From assembly GCF_042653545.1 (NCBI RefSeq), contig NZ_JBHSIS010000022.1:434001-498000 (forward strand): a stretch of DNA of 64,000 bases, given 5' to 3'. Shown in pieces: positions 16,185-23,845 of the stretch (position 1 is the first letter of the stretch; each line of letters opens with the position of its first letter). The notes under the pieces are model-generated. The model worked only from the letters and a program-made list of their open reading frames with translations. It was not told the origin of the DNA and searched no databases. Source of the DNA: Actinophytocola glycyrrhizae. GTDB taxonomy: Bacteria > Actinomycetota > Actinomycetes > Mycobacteriales > Pseudonocardiaceae. The position numbers and the translations under genes were made by a program.

Positions 16185-16679
16185 ATGGAGGAACAGGTGC
16201 GGTTGCGTCCGCCTGCGAACAGGGTCGACCCGCGGGCAGTGCGGTACTGGATGACGGGGGAGGCGATCACCAACGGGGTGGTCGCGCTGGTGCTGGGTGT
16301 GCTGGCCTTCCTCATCCCGCCCGCCCGACCGTGGTTGCTCCTCGCGCTGGGGATCGTGCTGGTCATCGGCATCCCGTACATGATCGTCATGCCGATCTGG
16401 CGGTACCGGGTGCACCGCTGGGAGATCACCGAGGACGCCGTCTACACCCGCAGCGGCTGGCTGTGGCAGGAGTGGCGGGTCGCGCCGATGTCCCGCATCC
16501 AGACCGTCGACACCAAAAGGGGGCCGCTCGAACAGGCGTTCCGGCTCTCGAGCGTGACCGTGACGACCGCGTCGGCCGCGGGCCCGATCACCATCAAGGG
16601 CCTGGACCACGAGGTGGCGGCCGAGCTCGCCGACACGCTCACCGAGGTCACGCAGGCCAACAGGGGGGACGCGACGTGA
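16185..16679 (+). CDS. Bacterial PH-domain membrane protein (YdbS-like)
   Basis: A 164-aa protein with two adjacent transmembrane helices (ITNGVVALVLGVLAFLIPPA and WLLLALGIVLVIGIPYMIVM) followed by a bPH2 (DUF304) domain: YRVHRWEITEDAVYTRSGWL, then MSRIQTVDTKRGPLEQAFRL, where RIQTVD is the family core. The stop codon overlaps the next gene in a GTGA arrangement, so the two are translationally coupled. This is the same YdbS-YdbT pairing seen in many Gram-positives. YdbS/YdbT have been linked to surface resistance to bacteriocins in Bacillus; the role here is unknown. Confidence 0.85.
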   Translation: MEEQVRLRPPANRVDPRAVRYWMTGEAITNGVVALVLGVLAFLIPPARPWLLLALGIVLVIGIPYMIVMPIWRYRVHRWEITEDAVYTRSGWLWQEWRVAPMSRIQTVDTKRGPLEQAFRLSSVTVTTASAAGPITIKGLDHEVAAELADTLTEVTQANRGDAT

Positions 16680-18175
16680 TCGCGCCCGAGGACGGCTGGC
16701 AGCGGCTGCACCCCCGCACGGTCCAGGTCACCGCGGTGTGGGTGGCCCTGGTCGCGGCGGGCATCGCGGTGCCGTTCGTGCTCGGCTTCGCGGATGCGGC
16801 CGGGCTCGGCCTGATGCTGCTGATCGCGGTGGGCGGGGTCGTGCTGGCGTCGGCCGTCGCCGCGGTCATCGACCTGATGCGCTGGCGGCACACCACCTAC
16901 CGGGTGACCGACGAACGGGTGGAGGTGCGGTACTCCTGGGTGCTGCACACGCACCGGTCGGTGCCGAGGGACCGGGTGCGGACCGTCGACCTGGTCAGCG
17001 ATCCGGTGCAGCGCGTCTTCGGCGTCGCCAAGCTGAAGATCGGCACCGGCCAGCAGACCTCGGAGACCAGCCACGTGACGCTCGACCCGGTCGGGCGGGC
17101 GACGGCCGAGCAACTGCGCAGGGAACTGCTGCGCAGGTCGGACGTGGTGGCCGGGGAGGAAGAGCAGCAGGGCCCCGAGATCGCGAAGCTGGACTGGCGC
17201 TGGCTCCGGTACGCGCCGGTGTCGGTGTCCACCCCGATCCTCGGCGCGGCCGCGTTCGGCGCGGTCATGCAGGTCTCGGAGTGGTTCCAGTTGCAGGGCG
17301 CGGTGTTCCGGTTCGTCCGCGACCTGTTCGGCGGGCTGTCGGTCATCGGGCTGATCGTGGTGCTGCTGGCCGCCGCGCTCGTGGTCGGGGTGATCGGCTC
17401 GCTCCTGTTGTTCGTCGAGATGTGGTACCGCTACTCGCTGCGCAACGAGGGCGACAACCTCCTGATGTCGCGTGGCCTGCTCAGCACCAGGTCGCTCACG
17501 CTGGAACGGCGCAGGCTGCGTGGTGTCGAGGTGATCGAGCCGCTCGGGGTGCGCATGCTGGGTGCCGCGCGGGTGGACGTGATCGCGACCGGTATGCGGC
17601 AGCAGACCCAGAACGAGAGCGGCGACCCGAAGACGCTGCTGCCTGCCGCGCCGTTCGACGTCGCGCGCCGGGTGGCGGCCGACGTGATCGGCTCGGAGGC
17701 CGCGACCGCGACGGCGGTCACCGGCCACCCGCGTGCCGCGCTGTGGCGGCGGCTGCGCTGGGGCCTGTACTGCGTGCTGGCGTTCGTAGCCGTGCTCGCC
17801 GGGCTGGGTTTCCTGCTGACCGACGTGCTGCTGCACCTGGCGTGGATCTCGGCCGTCGTGCTCACGCCGGCCGCCGTGTTCCTGGCGCACGAGTCGTACC
17901 GCAACCTCGGGCACGGTCTCGCCGAGGAGCACCTCGTGGCCAGGTACGGCATGGGTTCCCGGCGGACCGCGGCGCTGCTGCGGTCCGGGGTGATCGGGTG
18001 GACGATCTCCGCCTCGCCGTTCCAGCGCAGGGTTGGCCTCGTCACCGTCAAGGCGACGACCGCGGCGAACAGCGGCGCCTACCCGGTGTACGACGTGGGC
18101 ATCGACGACGGGCTGCGGTTCGCCGAGGAGGCGGTGCCCGGCCTGCTCACGCCGTTCCTGGAACCACGGCGGTGA
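16676..18175 (+). CDS. Bacterial PH-domain membrane protein, three-domain (YdbT-like)
   Basis: A 499-aa integral membrane protein with repeated units of two transmembrane helices plus a bPH2 domain. Domain 1 has YRVTDERVEVRYSWVLHTHR and RDRVRTVDLVSDPVQRVFGV. Domain 2 has YSLRNEGDNLLMSRGLLSTR and LTLERRRLRGVEVIEPLG. Domain 3, most diverged, has LAEEHLVARYGMGSRRTAAL and FQRRVGLVTVKATTAANSG. The GTG at 16676 overlaps the stop of the YdbS-like gene. A multimeric envelope complex of the two products is likely. No catalytic motif is present. Confidence 0.85.
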   Translation: MIAPEDGWQRLHPRTVQVTAVWVALVAAGIAVPFVLGFADAAGLGLMLLIAVGGVVLASAVAAVIDLMRWRHTTYRVTDERVEVRYSWVLHTHRSVPRDRVRTVDLVSDPVQRVFGVAKLKIGTGQQTSETSHVTLDPVGRATAEQLRRELLRRSDVVAGEEEQQGPEIAKLDWRWLRYAPVSVSTPILGAAAFGAVMQVSEWFQLQGAVFRFVRDLFGGLSVIGLIVVLLAAALVVGVIGSLLLFVEMWYRYSLRNEGDNLLMSRGLLSTRSLTLERRRLRGVEVIEPLGVRMLGAARVDVIATGMRQQTQNESGDPKTLLPAAPFDVARRVAADVIGSEAATATAVTGHPRAALWRRLRWGLYCVLAFVAVLAGLGFLLTDVLLHLAWISAVVLTPAAVFLAHESYRNLGHGLAEEHLVARYGMGSRRTAALLRSGVIGWTISASPFQRRVGLVTVKATTAANSGAYPVYDVGIDDGLRFAEEAVPGLLTPFLEPRR

Positions 18176-18341
18176 CGTCGGCCTCGGGGAGCGCGCCCGG
18201 CCGGAACAGCCGCGAGACCTCGACGGTCGTGCTGGTCGGGAGCGCGCCGTCGAGGTAGGCCGCGCGCACCTCGCCGTACTCGCGCAGGCGGGACATGTCG
18301 GTGAGGTAGGTGCGGATGTCGACCACGGCGGCGAACGTGGC
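18147..18341 (-). pseudogene. Remnant of a RidA (YjgF) family gene, 3' part only
   Basis: The last 64 codons match the C-terminal half of Rid proteins: AAVVDIRTYLTDMSRLREYG, then GEVRAAYLDG and PTSTTVEVSRLFRPGALPEA. The N-terminal half, including the first strand and the substrate-binding residues, is missing, and upstream sequence in frame is unrelated. RidA deaminates reactive enamine/imine intermediates. A truncated lysR starts within about 15 bp on the opposite strand, so one deletion seems to have removed the shared promoter and both 5' ends. The stop lies inside the end of the preceding PH-domain gene. Confidence 0.7.
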
Positions 18342-18347
18342 GCCCCG

Positions 18348-18545
18348 GCCGGTGCCAAGGCGATGGTGGCGTTCCGGCGCGACTTCCCCGGCGTCCAACT
18401 GTCCCTTTCGGACGGTCTGACGCGGCGCTGGCCGCGCGGCTGAGAATGGGCGAGCTGGACGTCGCGGTCGTGAACGACGGGCCCGCACTCGACGGCCCGG
18501 CCGGGCGGTCGCGCACCGGTTCCTGCCGTACCTGGCGGACAGCGC
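18348..18545 (+). pseudogene. Remnant of a LysR-type regulator, frameshifted
   Basis: The sequence reads AMVAFRRDFPGVQLSLSDGL, the first strand of a LysR co-inducer domain, in the frame of position 18354. It then needs a frame change to read AARLRMGELDVAVVNDGP and probably another to read RAVAHRFLPYLADSA, which resembles a LysR C-terminus. The DNA-binding half and most of the co-inducer domain are gone. It is divergent from the truncated ridA, a common lysR/enzyme arrangement. Confidence 0.6.
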
Positions 18546-18547
18546 GG

Positions 18548-19336
18548 TCACGGCATGCCGCCGGGCGGGATGACGTTCCGGTCCGCCGCAAGCGTTTTCG
18601 CCAGCGTCAGCCACGTGTCCGGGGTGATCGCCGCCGCCGGGCGGTCGCCGAGCAGCCGGTGCGTGAGCCGTGGTGCCACGCGCCGCAGCGACCTCCGCGC
18701 AGGCGCGGCGGGCCGGTCGTAGACGGTGGACAGCAGCGCCCACAGGATCGCCGACACCCGGCGGTCCACACCGGGCCGGCGGCGCACAGCGAGGTGCGCG
18801 GCGTCCACCCTGGGCGCCGGGGTGAAACACCCGGCGGCCACCCGCCGCCGCAGCGTGAACGCGAACCGGCACGACCACCACGCCGCCTCGGCGTCCCGGG
18901 GGCACGCGGCGGTCAGCCGTTTCGCCAGCCCCCACTCCACCACCAGCTCCGCCCGCGAGAACCCACTCGACGACGGCGTGAGCAACCGGCGCAGCAGCGG
19001 TGTCGTCACCGCGAACGGAATGTTCGCCACCACGGCGAAAGCCCGCCGGGGCAGCCGGACCGTGCGCAGATCGTCATGCACCACCCGCACCTGCGGCCGG
19101 TCGCCGAACCGGCGCCGCAGGTCGGCGACGAACCGCGCGTCGCGTTCCACCGCGAGCACCCGCGAACCGGTGCGGGCCAGCGGTTCGGTGATCGCGCCCG
19201 GACCGGCGCCGAAGTCGATGACGAGGTCACCCGCGCCCAGCCGGGCGGCGGACACCAGCGCGGTGATCACACGCGGGTCCGACAACAGGTGCACACCGGA
19301 AGAAGGCGCGGCGGTACGCCGCGATCGGGAGGACAT
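18548..19336 (-). CDS. erm: Erm-family 23S rRNA (adenine-N6)-methyltransferase
   Basis: A 262-aa methyltransferase expected to methylate A2058 of 23S rRNA and give macrolide-lincosamide-streptogramin B resistance. It follows the Erm/KsgA layout: GVHLLSDPRVI at the N-terminus, SAM motif I VIDFGAGPGAITEPLA (about 39-54), acidic motif II VLAVERDARFV, HDDLRTVRLP (motif III) and the catalytic NIPF motif in FAVVANIPFAVTTPLLRRLL (about 100-119). The basic C-terminal domain is present. Erm rather than KsgA is favoured by length, GVHLLSD and the leader. The ATG at 19336 has GGAG 10 nt upstream, and that GGAG lies in a hairpin. A 10-codon leader precedes it, pointing to drug-inducible translation. No antibiotic cluster adjoins. 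Confidence 0.87.
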   Translation of the reverse strand: MSSRSRRTAAPSSGVHLLSDPRVITALVSAARLGAGDLVIDFGAGPGAITEPLARTGSRVLAVERDARFVADLRRRFGDRPQVRVVHDDLRTVRLPRRAFAVVANIPFAVTTPLLRRLLTPSSSGFSRAELVVEWGLAKRLTAACPRDAEAAWWSCRFAFTLRRRVAAGCFTPAPRVDAAHLAVRRRPGVDRRVSAILWALLSTVYDRPAAPARRSLRRVAPRLTHRLLGDRPAAAITPDTWLTLAKTLAADRNVIPPGGMP

Positions 19337-19346
19337 GAGTGCCTGG

Positions 19347-19433
19347 CTCCAAGCCGGAGAAAGCGAACAGGGCTGCTTGGAGACAGCGGCGGGCGAACGC
19401 CGTCAGGGCAAGGAAAGGGCAACCGCCGCTGTC
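19347..19433 (-). promoter_or_regulatory. Translational attenuator of erm: two abutting hairpins
   Basis: In the transcript, 19433-19423 pairs with 19392-19382 (11 bp, GACAGCGGCGG / CCGCCGCTGTC); its first arm overlaps the leader-peptide stop codon. A second helix pairs 19382-19375 with 19354-19347 (8 bp, CTCCAAGC / GCTTGGAG), and its 3' arm contains the GGAG Shine-Dalgarno of erm. The two helices share base 19382. This hides the ribosome-binding site unless a ribosome stalled on the leader disturbs helix 1. Pairings are perfect by inspection; the alternative fold was not found by eye. Confidence 0.7.
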
Positions 19434-19464
19434 AGCGACGGCGCAAACGTATCGACGCACTCAT
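19432..19464 (-). CDS. Erm leader peptide with RLR arrest motif
   Basis: A 10-codon frame encodes MSASIRLRRR and ends 95 nt before erm. The Arg-Leu-Arg motif is the hallmark of one class of macrolide-dependent arrest peptides (ErmDL type), where drug-bound ribosomes stall around RLR irrespective of the earlier residues. Position of RLR (residues 6-8) fits ErmDL, which stalls at the Leu of MTHSMRL. No SD precedes the ATG, but a TAGCGT hexamer ends 7 nt upstream, compatible with leaderless initiation. Translation is inferred, not shown. Confidence 0.68.
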   Translation of the reverse strand: MSASIRLRRR

Positions 19465-19471
19465 ACCGCCG

Positions 19472-19502
19472 ACGCTAACGAGCGCGGCAACCGAATTAAG
19501 CT
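19472..19502. promoter_or_regulatory. Back-to-back predicted -10 elements, erm leader and oxidoreductase
   Basis: TAGCGT on the minus strand (19477-19472) precedes the erm leader ATG by 7 nt. TAAGCT on the plus strand (19497-19502) precedes the oxidoreductase ATG by 7 nt. Both fit TANNNT at the spacing of leaderless transcripts, and neither gene has a clear SD at that start. The whole divergent gap is only 45 bp. No convincing -35 boxes are seen; weak evidence. Confidence 0.35.
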
Positions 19503-19509
19503 CCACGCC

Positions 19510-20529
19510 ATGGTGGACGTCCTGGTCATCGGCGGCGGCATCGCGGGCGTCTCGATCGCCTGCGAGCTGGCGGCAGACGCGCACGTGGTACTCGTGGAGG
19601 CAGAACCCGAACTGGCAAGGCACACCACCGGCCGATCCGCTGCCATCTACGTGCCCACCTACGGCGGCCCGGTCGTCCGCGAGTTCACCGCGGCGAGCGA
19701 ACACCTCTTCGGCGACGGCATCCTCACCCCGCACCCGGCGCTGTGGATCGCGGTCGACGACGACGGTGTCGACCACCTCAAGGAGATCAGCGACGACGGG
19801 GGAGCCGAACCGGTCACCGCGCAACAGGCCGTCGAACTGTGCCGTGTCCTGCGCCCACCGCTCGCCGCGGCCGTCGACCGCACCGCGCAGGCCATCGACG
19901 TGATGGCGCTCCACGCCAGGTACGTCCGCGTCCTGCGGGAACGCGGCGGCCAGATCCGCACCGCCAGCCCGGTCACCGGACTGCGCCGCGACGGCAGCGG
20001 CTGGGTCGCGGGCGACCTGAAGGCCGACGTCGTGGTCGACGCGGCCGGCGCGTGGGCCGACCGGGTCGCCGCCATGGCCGGGGTGCCGCCGATCGGGCTG
20101 GTGCCCATGCGGCGCACGATCGCGTTCGTGCCGGCCGAGGCCGACCCGGCGTGGCCCGCGGTCGCCGACGCCGCGGGCAGCTTCTACTTCCGCCAGGAAA
20201 GCGGCGGCCTGCTGGTCTCACCCGCCGACGAGACCCCAAGCGAACCCTGCGACGCCAAGCCGGAGGACGTCGACGTCGCGCTGGCACTCGAACGGGTCAA
20301 CGCCGCCACCACGCTTCGCCTGCGGACCGTGCGCACCGCGTGGGCCGGGCTGCGTTCGTTCGTCGCCGACCGCGAGCCGGTCGTCGGCGCCTGGCCGGAC
20401 CACCCCGGGTTCGTGTTCTTCGCCGGGCAGGGTGGTTACGGCATTCAGATGGCACCCGCGCTCGCCCGTACGGGTGCCGACATCGTGCTCGGGCGCACCC
20501 CACCCTCCGCGATCATGTCGCCGAGGTGA
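19510..20529 (+). CDS. FAD-dependent D-amino-acid oxidase/dehydrogenase family protein
   Basis: A 339-aa DAO-fold flavoenzyme. The N-terminal dinucleotide motif is VDVLVIGGGIAGVSIACELA with the following acidic strand VVLVEAE. HTTGRSAAIYVPTYGG (about 38-53) resembles the flavin-contact loop of D-arginine dehydrogenase-like enzymes. A second FAD segment, VVDAAGAWADRVAAMAGVPP, lies near 177, and the C-terminal PGFVFFAGQGGYGIQMAPAL closes the site. It should oxidise an amine or D-amino acid to an imine and then a 2-oxo acid, with oxygen or a quinone as acceptor. First of five co-directional genes; the next starts 42 bp later. The ATG at 19510 immediately precedes the Rossmann strand. The substrate is uncertain. 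Confidence 0.82.
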   Translation: MVDVLVIGGGIAGVSIACELAADAHVVLVEAEPELARHTTGRSAAIYVPTYGGPVVREFTAASEHLFGDGILTPHPALWIAVDDDGVDHLKEISDDGGAEPVTAQQAVELCRVLRPPLAAAVDRTAQAIDVMALHARYVRVLRERGGQIRTASPVTGLRRDGSGWVAGDLKADVVVDAAGAWADRVAAMAGVPPIGLVPMRRTIAFVPAEADPAWPAVADAAGSFYFRQESGGLLVSPADETPSEPCDAKPEDVDVALALERVNAATTLRLRTVRTAWAGLRSFVADREPVVGAWPDHPGFVFFAGQGGYGIQMAPALARTGADIVLGRTPPSAIMSPR

Positions 20530-20571
20530 CAAGAGAACTAGTGTTGCCCTCACCAAGGCAGGAGGAGTCCA

Positions 20572-21945
20572 ATGGCGGACCTTGCGGCACGGCTCGAGGA
20601 GATCGTCGGGCCCGCGCACGTACTCACCGGCGACGCGATCGGCGACGACTACGCGCACGACGAGACGCTGACCGCGACGGCGACCAGGCCGGCGCACGTC
20701 GTGCGGCCCGGCAACGCCGAGGAGGTGGCCGCGATCCTCACGCTCGCGGCCGAGACCGGTGTCCCGGTCACCGCCCGCGGCAGCGGCAGCGGCCTGTCCG
20801 GCGGCGCGGTCCCGCGCGAGGACGGTCTGCTCGTGTCGTTCGAGCGGATGAACAGGATCCTCGAGATCGACACGGTCAACCACGTCGCGGTGGTGCAGCC
20901 GGGGGTGACGCTGACCGAGCTGGAGGCCGCGACCGCCGAGGCCGGCATGGTCTACCCGGTGTACCCGGGCGAGCTGTCGGCGAGCCTGGGCGGCAACGTG
21001 TCCACCAACGCGGGCGGCATGCGCGCGGTCAAGTACGGCGTCACCCGCCACCACGTGCTCGGCCTGCAGGCGGTGCTGCCGACCGGCGAGACCATCCGCA
21101 CCGGCGGCAAGTACGTGAAGGCGTCCACCGGCTACGACCTCACCCAGCTGATCGTCGGTTCCGAGGGCACGCTCGCGCTGGTCACCGAGGCCACGCTGAA
21201 GCTGCAGCCCAGGATGACCGAGCAGGCCACGATCCTCGCGCCGTTCCCCGACCTCGCGTCGGTCGCGACCGCGGTGCCGAACGTCGTCGGGTCCGGCATC
21301 GGTGCGCTGATCCTCGAGTACATCGACGCGCTGACCATGGGCGCCATCACCTACACCGCCGACCTGCAGCTCGGCATCCCCGAGGAGATCAAGGAGAAGT
21401 CGCAGGCCTACCTGGTGGTGATGCTGGAGAACAACTCCGCACAGCGCCTGGAGGAGGACGTCGAGGCGGTCGGCACGCTGCTGTCCGGGCTGGGCGCGCT
21501 CGACGTGTACTCGCTGCCGGGCGGCGCCGCCCGCAAGCTCGTCGAGGCCCGCGAGAAGGCGTTCTTCACCGCCAAGGGCGCGGGCGCCGACGACATCATC
21601 GACACCGTGCTGCCGCGTGCCGCGCTGCCGGACTTCTTCGCGAAGGTCATGGAGATCGCGCAGGGCAACCAGACGCTGGTGGTCGGCTGCGGGCACGCCG
21701 GTGACGGCAACGTGCACCTCGCGGTGTTCCAGAAGGACGCCGAGGTCCGGCACCGGGTGCTGCACGAGCTGTTCGCGGCCGGTATGGGGCTCGGCGGCGC
21801 GATCTCGGGTGAGCACGGCATCGGCAGGGAGAAGAAGCGGCACTTCCTCGAGCTCGAGGACCCCGCCAAGATCGAGTTGATGAAGCGGATCAAGCAGGCT
21901 TTCGATCCTCGGGGCATCCTGAACCCCGGTGTCCTCTTCGACTAG
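20572..21945 (+). CDS. FAD-linked 2-hydroxy-acid oxidase (GlcD family)
   Basis: A 457-aa flavoprotein of the glycolate oxidase GlcD / D-lactate dehydrogenase group (PCMH-type FAD domain plus FAD-oxidase C domain). Signature stretches are VTARGSGSGLSGGAVPREDG (about 64-83), YPGELSASLGGNVSTNAGGM (about 129-148), STGYDLTQLIVGSEGTLALV (about 184-203), and the C-terminal GCGHAGDGNVHLAVF and GEHGIGREKKRHFLELEDP. It converts glycolate, D-lactate or a similar 2-hydroxy acid to the 2-oxo acid. The start has a strong AGGAGG upstream. Only 9 bp separate it from the TPP enzyme. No GlcE or GlcF partner is seen, so it may act alone like FAD D-lactate dehydrogenase. Confidence 0.88.
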   Translation: MADLAARLEEIVGPAHVLTGDAIGDDYAHDETLTATATRPAHVVRPGNAEEVAAILTLAAETGVPVTARGSGSGLSGGAVPREDGLLVSFERMNRILEIDTVNHVAVVQPGVTLTELEAATAEAGMVYPVYPGELSASLGGNVSTNAGGMRAVKYGVTRHHVLGLQAVLPTGETIRTGGKYVKASTGYDLTQLIVGSEGTLALVTEATLKLQPRMTEQATILAPFPDLASVATAVPNVVGSGIGALILEYIDALTMGAITYTADLQLGIPEEIKEKSQAYLVVMLENNSAQRLEEDVEAVGTLLSGLGALDVYSLPGGAARKLVEAREKAFFTAKGAGADDIIDTVLPRAALPDFFAKVMEIAQGNQTLVVGCGHAGDGNVHLAVFQKDAEVRHRVLHELFAAGMGLGGAISGEHGIGREKKRHFLELEDPAKIELMKRIKQAFDPRGILNPGVLFD

Positions 21946-21954
21946 GAGATACGA

Positions 21955-23508
21955 ATGAACGGCGCCCAGGCGCTCCTGCGGTCCCTCGTCGACGGCGGCG
22001 TCGACGTCTGCTTCGCGAACCCCGGCACCTCCGAGATGCATTTCGTCGCCGCGCTCGACGACGTGCCGGAGATGCGGGCGGTGCTGTCGTTGTTCGAGGG
22101 CACGGTGACCGGCGCCGCCGACGGGTACGGCCGGATGGCCGACCGGCCTGCCGCGACGCTGCTGCACCTGGGCCCCGGCATGGCGAACGGCCTCGCGAAC
22201 CTGCACAACGCGCGCCGCGCCCACACCCCGGTCGTCAACGTCATCGGCGACCACGCCCGCTACCACAAGGGATTCGACGCGCCGCTGGAGTCGGACATCG
22301 ACGCGCTGACCGGCTGGCTGCACGGCTGGTCCCGCACCTCGAAGGCGAGCGCGGAGGTCGGGGCGGACGCGGCCGCCGCGATCGCCGCCGCCATGCAGCC
22401 GCCGGGACAGCTCGCGAACCTGGTGCTGCCCGCGGACGTGTCGTGGGCCGACGGCGGCGTGGTCGGTGAGCAGGTGGAGCCGGTCGCCGCGCAGCCGGTG
22501 GAGGACGGCCGGGTCGCGGAGATCGCGAAGATCGTGCGGTCGGGGGAGCCGGTCGTGCTGCTGCTCGGCCACGGCACCACCCGCGAGCAGGGCCTCGTCG
22601 CCGCGAGCCGGATCGCGGCCGCGACCGGTGTGAAGCTGTTCGCCGAGACGTTCCCGGCCCGCATCGAGCGTGGCGCGGGGCTGCCCGCCATCGAGCGGCT
22701 CGGCTACCTGGCCGAGCAGGTGCAGTGGCAGCTGTCGGACGCCAAGCACCTGGTGCTGGTCGGCGCGAAGTCGCCGGTCTCGTTCTTCGCCTACCCCGGC
22801 AAGGCCTCCGAGCTGGTGCCCGACGGGTGCCAGGTGCACGTGCTGTCGGTGCTCGGCGAGGACGGCACCGGTGCGCTGGAGAACCTGGCCGACCTGGTCG
22901 CGGGCGACGCGCGGCCGGTGCTGCAGGAGGCGTCCCGGCCGGGCCTGCCATCGGGTGCGCTGACGCCGCAGAACTGGACCGAGGTGATCGGCGCGCTGCT
23001 GCCGGAGGGCGCGATCGTGTCCGACGAGGCCAACACGTCCGGGCTGATGATCCCCATGACCACGGTGGGCGCGCCCCGCCACGACGTGCTGACGCTGACC
23101 GGCGGCGCGATCGGGCAGGGGCTCCCGGTCGCGGTGGGCGCCGCGGTCGCCGCGCCGGACCGGCCGGTCGTGTGCCTGCAGGCCGACGGCAGCGCCATGT
23201 ACACGGCGTCGGCGCTGTGGACGATGGCCCGCGAGGGTCTCGACGTGACCACGGTCCTGCTGAACAACCACGCGTACGCGATCCTGCGGATGGAGCTGTC
23301 CCGCGTCGGCGCGGAGGCGGCGGGCCCGAAGGCACAGCAGCTGCTGGACCTGTCCGGCCCGGATCTCGACTTCGTGTCCATGTCGAACGGCATGGGCGTG
23401 CCCGCGACCAGGGCCACCACGGCCGAGGAGCTGGCCGACCAGTTCGCGAAGGCCCTCGCCGAGCCGGGCCCGCACCTGATCGAGGCGATGGTGCCGCCGC
23501 TGCTCTGA
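21955..23508 (+). CDS. Thiamine-diphosphate-dependent acetolactate synthase-like enzyme
   Basis: A 517-aa ThDP enzyme annotated in relatives as acetolactate synthase large subunit-like. The Pyr domain has FANPGTSEMHFVAALDD (about 17-33) and SLFEGTVTGAADGYGRM with the conserved Glu that activates thiamine. The PP domain has GGAIGQGLPVAVGAA and a ThDP motif CLQADGSAMYTASALWTMAR ending in VLLNNHAYAILRM, where the usual GDGS is ADGS. It lacks the regulatory features of biosynthetic IlvB and no ilvN follows, so a decarboxylase or carboligase acting on a 2-oxo acid (benzoylformate- or glyoxylate-type) is more likely. It is tightly linked to two enzymes that generate 2-oxo acids. Confidence 0.82.
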   Translation: MNGAQALLRSLVDGGVDVCFANPGTSEMHFVAALDDVPEMRAVLSLFEGTVTGAADGYGRMADRPAATLLHLGPGMANGLANLHNARRAHTPVVNVIGDHARYHKGFDAPLESDIDALTGWLHGWSRTSKASAEVGADAAAAIAAAMQPPGQLANLVLPADVSWADGGVVGEQVEPVAAQPVEDGRVAEIAKIVRSGEPVVLLLGHGTTREQGLVAASRIAAATGVKLFAETFPARIERGAGLPAIERLGYLAEQVQWQLSDAKHLVLVGAKSPVSFFAYPGKASELVPDGCQVHVLSVLGEDGTGALENLADLVAGDARPVLQEASRPGLPSGALTPQNWTEVIGALLPEGAIVSDEANTSGLMIPMTTVGAPRHDVLTLTGGAIGQGLPVAVGAAVAAPDRPVVCLQADGSAMYTASALWTMAREGLDVTTVLLNNHAYAILRMELSRVGAEAAGPKAQQLLDLSGPDLDFVSMSNGMGVPATRATTAEELADQFAKALAEPGPHLIEAMVPPLL

Positions 23509-23542
23509 GGGTGAAACCGGTGTCCTACAAAGGGGTGGGCCA

Positions 23543-23845
23543 ATGCTGGTGCAGAACCTGGCGATCCTGGTGCTGGCGGGGTTCGTCGGCTTCGCGGTGA
23601 TCTCCAAGGTGCCGAACACGTTGCACACACCGCTGATGTCCGGCACGAACGCGATCCACGGCATCGTCGTGCTCGGCGGTTTCATCGTGCTGGGCCTCGG
23701 TGCCGAGGGGGTGCTGAACAAGATCCTGCTGGTGGTGGCGATCGCGTTCGGCACCATCAACGTGGTGGGCGGTTTCCTCGTCACCGACCGCATGCTCGGC
23801 ATGTTCAAGGGCAGGAACACGGACACGGACCGGGCGCGGAAATGA
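23543..23845 (+). CDS. pntAb: NAD(P) transhydrogenase alpha subunit, part 2 (membrane)
   Basis: A 100-aa protein with three to four transmembrane helices (LVQNLAILVLAGFVGFAVIS, GTNAIHGIVVLGGFIVLGLG, ILLVVAIAFGTINVVGGFLV). It includes the SKVPNTLHTPLMSGTNAIHG motif typical of the PntA C-terminal membrane domain. With PntB it forms the proton channel of the energy-linked transhydrogenase, NADH + NADP <-> NAD + NADPH. Its stop overlaps the pntB start in an ATGA junction. The NAD-binding dI subunit (PntAa), which normally stands directly upstream, is absent; the TPP-enzyme gene occupies that place. Confidence 0.9.
   Translation: MLVQNLAILVLAGFVGFAVISKVPNTLHTPLMSGTNAIHGIVVLGGFIVLGLGAEGVLNKILLVVAIAFGTINVVGGFLVTDRMLGMFKGRNTDTDRARK

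Noticed and set aside
19227..19460. 77-codon frame overlapping the start of erm as a second leader protein
   Set aside because: It begins inside the RLR leader in another frame, lacks a ribosome-binding site and runs out of frame into erm without similarity to anything known.
19464..19510. WhiB7-dependent promoter for erm
   Set aside because: There is a short AT-rich stretch (TTAATT), but its distance to the only plausible -10 does not fit the WhiB7 promoter layout.
21955..23508. Biosynthetic acetolactate synthase ilvB
   Set aside because: No ilvN follows, neighbours are catabolic oxidases, and the ThDP motif is ADGS; an ilvB role is unlikely.
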